From: Prinia subflava
Lineage: Eukaryota > Chordata > Aves > Passeriformes > Cisticolidae
Length of the DNA: 64,000 nt
Direction of reading: 5' to 3'
Assembly: GCF_021018805.1 (NCBI RefSeq)
Contig: NC_086266.1
Coordinates: forward strand, 8,494,001-8,558,000
The translations under genes and the position numbers were made by a program. The notes under the pieces were generated by a model, which did not search any database, had not been told where the DNA came from, and worked only from the letters and a program-made list of their open reading frames with translations. Below are positions 61,601 to 64,000 of this stretch, piece by piece (position 1 is the stretch's first letter; every line of letters begins with the position of its first letter).

Positions 61601-63200
61601 CTCTGCTGTTCAAGTGCCCATTTTTGGCCATTTGGGGAATGTTTCTCCTCTGGAAGGTTTTATTTTTCAGTTTAAATGAAAATTAGGTTCCCGCACTGTG
61701 TCAATTCCATGGAGTGGGGAGCAGGTCCTCTCCTCTCCCAGGAACAATGTCCCACGGTGAAAGGAGAGGATCTGTGTCCCCTTGTACAGACTCCTGGAAC
61801 AGCCAGATTTTTGCCCCTACTAAGTCCTTCCTTGCTGCTCGCTGGGTGCTCACCGGGCTCGGGGCTAAGTGGCTCTACATCTCTCCTGCCATGGGGACTG
61901 CTCCACAGGGTTGGGGCACCTCTGGCTTTTGGGATCTGTCAGGATCTGTTTGACAAGTGGCCAGAGCTCACCTGCAGATCCCTGCCAGACCCCCCACACT
62001 TGTCCCAGGACATGCAGCAAACAAAGCTGGAGCAGTGATCGGATGGATGAAGGGGATGGAGTTGGGACAGCCCCCTGGCGCTGGTCTGGGGCTACCCTGC
62101 CAATCTCTGGACCAGGGAATACAATGTCTGGAAAGGGAGGCTGTGAGCCCTGGGCATTGTAGCCCCCACTCCTCAGTGTGGGGCTCTGGCAGTGGGGTGT
62201 TTGTGGCAGAAGCAGGAGCACCAGCACCAGACCCAGCCCATCACTGCTGTGTCGCTGACACCCCACAGCCAGGGCAGAGCTCTGACCAATGCAAATGCCA
62301 CAGGTTTGTTTGTAGCGGCAGCAGCAACTCATCCTCCAGGCAGGTTCCATGTGCTAGTGATTAATCTTTAATAGGTAAAAGCCTGGAGCAAAAGCATAAA
62401 GCAAGAAATATTTAATTCCACAGTGTTGGTTTGCACCATATGTTTTCCACTTAATAAATATTTTAGGCACTCGTGCTCCAAAAATGGGCTCTGTATTCTG
62501 GTGGTTTGTGAGCTTGTGCTCCCTGACATGAGGCTGCCCCCAATGCCCCGTCTGGGCAGCTTCTGCCCAGTGGCCCCACTCCAGCCTGGGATCCAGTGGG
62601 GCGTCCCCACCCCCTGGGCTCAGTCCTGCCGGGTGGGGCCCCTGAGAGACCCAAGGGAAGCACACTCAGGGCTGGGCTGGCAGGGGGAGCCCCCGAGTTC
62701 CTCCCTGCTGGCCGCCAGTCCCTGTGCATGGCAGGGGCTCTGTGCAGGGGGCTGTCACATCCAATGCTCAGCCCCATCACCAGCTTGGCCCCACCACTGG
62801 CTTCATCCCCCACCCCCTTCAGGGCACTGGGGGGTCGAGAGCACCAGGAGGACATGGCTGGCACTCAGAGATGTCCAGAATCCTTGTGGCCATCCAGGAC
62901 TGGGAAAGGGCAGGTTGGCACCCTCAGTGCCATCATCCAGGGGCGGGAAGCAGGGTGCTCAGTATTTGTTTACTTTTGGACAGAGCTTTAGCACACCCTG
63001 TGCCTGGCCACCCCACGGGCTCTCCAGGCTGTGCTGAGCCCAGCACAAGGAGAGCTGCTGCTGGGTGGTACAAGAAGTCCCCTCTGCTCCTGGGGATGCT
63101 TGGCCATATGCTTTGGCAGGTTTGGGGAACACTCTGATGGCCAGCAAGAAGATCCCCGGGCTGTCCTGACTGTATGGCCTCCCCCACACACAGACATACC
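58601..63200. other. Gene-poor region, no gene supported
   Basis: Many short overlapping frames lack domains, splice context or conserved composition. No RNA gene or recognised repeat seen apart from low-complexity bits. Confidence 0.4.
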
Positions 63201-63207
63201 CAGTAAC

Positions 63208-63262
63208 ATATATATATATTATATTATATTATATATTTTTTTATATATATATATATATACAG
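63208..63262. repeat. AT-dinucleotide / TATAT microsatellite
   Basis: catatatatatattatattatattatat followed by tatatatatatatatac. Confidence 0.95.
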
Positions 63263-64000
63263 ACATTAACAAAGAAGTTGCAAAAAAATGAACAAAAAGG
63301 GAAAAACCCAACAGGAAGAACAGCCCTCCCCGAAACAAAAGGGAAGCAGGAATGTTACACGTGGAAGGAGAGGCTGAGGGGAGCCAGGAGTCCACACATC
63401 CCAAACTTGTACACTGGTGTCCCCAGGAGCAGAGGAACCAGCAGCAGCACTCTGAGCCCCTCTCCATGTCCTGAGGAGGGCCCAGGGATGGGGCTGCTGC
63501 TCCCCAAATCATGGTGACAATTGGGTGGGCTTTCCTTTCAGTATCACAAGAGGACAATGCAGGTGCATGGGAAAGGCCCTCAGCCCCTGCCTGGGGTGTG
63601 GGGCTTCCCCAGCTCCCACCTGGCCAAGTACGAGACATGTGTGGGGGCCAGGGGGTCCCACAATTAGTGCAATTTCATCAGGTGCAAATGCCATGCTAAG
63701 GGCTTGTGGTCTCTGATGCGCCATCTTTGGCACTGCCAGGGCCAACACCCACCTCCAGGGCCTGGCATCCCTCAGGTGACACAAGATGAGCAGCCCCATG
63801 GGACTGGCACATGTGGAAGGGAGTTCTGTGAGACCTTCCCATGAAAAACATCCAGCTTAAAAGGGTGATTTAACCTCCCAAAGTGAAATGGGGCCATGTG
63901 CAAGGCTGGGGGGATGGCAGACGTGCCCCCACTGCACCCTCCCTGAGCTCCTACACCCCGGGGCTGGGAGAAGCAAACAGAGCTGCTTCTCTGCTCAGGA
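63263..64000. other. Right edge, nothing recognisable
   Basis: GC-moderate sequence with short frames only. Confidence 0.4.

Overview
The window looks like bird nuclear DNA. The evidence is repeated CR1 LINE 3' ends (the catagaatcatagaatgg signature, both orientations), intron-containing genes, CpG islands and no prokaryotic gene arrangement. The order ERCC6L - PIN4 - NHSL2, with ERCC6L facing the other two, is the order and orientation of human Xq13.1. This implies the avian chromosome 4 / songbird 4A equivalent. The species cannot be fixed from sequence alone.

Region by region: (1) 1-~800 is the 3' end of ERCC6L (PICH), plus strand, with an expanded Asp/Gly tract and the conserved C-terminal TPR-like block. 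(2) ~800-3.1 kb is the tail-to-tail spacer, largely an old CR1. (3) 3.1-3.94 kb is a complete four-exon PIN4 (130 aa), minus strand, starting in a CpG island. (4) ~4-6.8 kb is GC-rich spacer and probable NHSL2 3' UTR. (5) 6.8-33.3 kb is a complete NHSL2, minus strand. I resolved eight coding exons giving 1,179 aa, with a 19.6-kb first intron. That intron contains a second CpG island with an alternative first exon (MGN... start) whose splice phase matches exon 2. (6) 33.3-39 kb is spacer with a pure hexamer satellite, a further CpG island and a CR1. (7) 39.2-40.0 kb holds what look like the last two coding exons, stop and poly(A) signal of a minus-strand gene I do not recognise. (8) 40-64 kb is gene-poor, with CR1 fragments, simple repeats and several AT-rich blocks dense in TAATTA/TAATTG words that look like developmental enhancers, one containing a perfect inverted repeat.

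The genes are ordinary vertebrate cell-biology genes: a mitotic DNA translocase, a parvulin prolyl isomerase and a WAVE/actin regulator. They do not form a functional pathway. I found no prokaryote-style system and no convincing RNA gene. The most informative items are the alternative NHSL2 first exon, an 87-nt in-frame NHSL2 intron, the unidentified 3' gene end at 39.3 kb, and the perfect palindromes at 25.1 kb and 53.85 kb.
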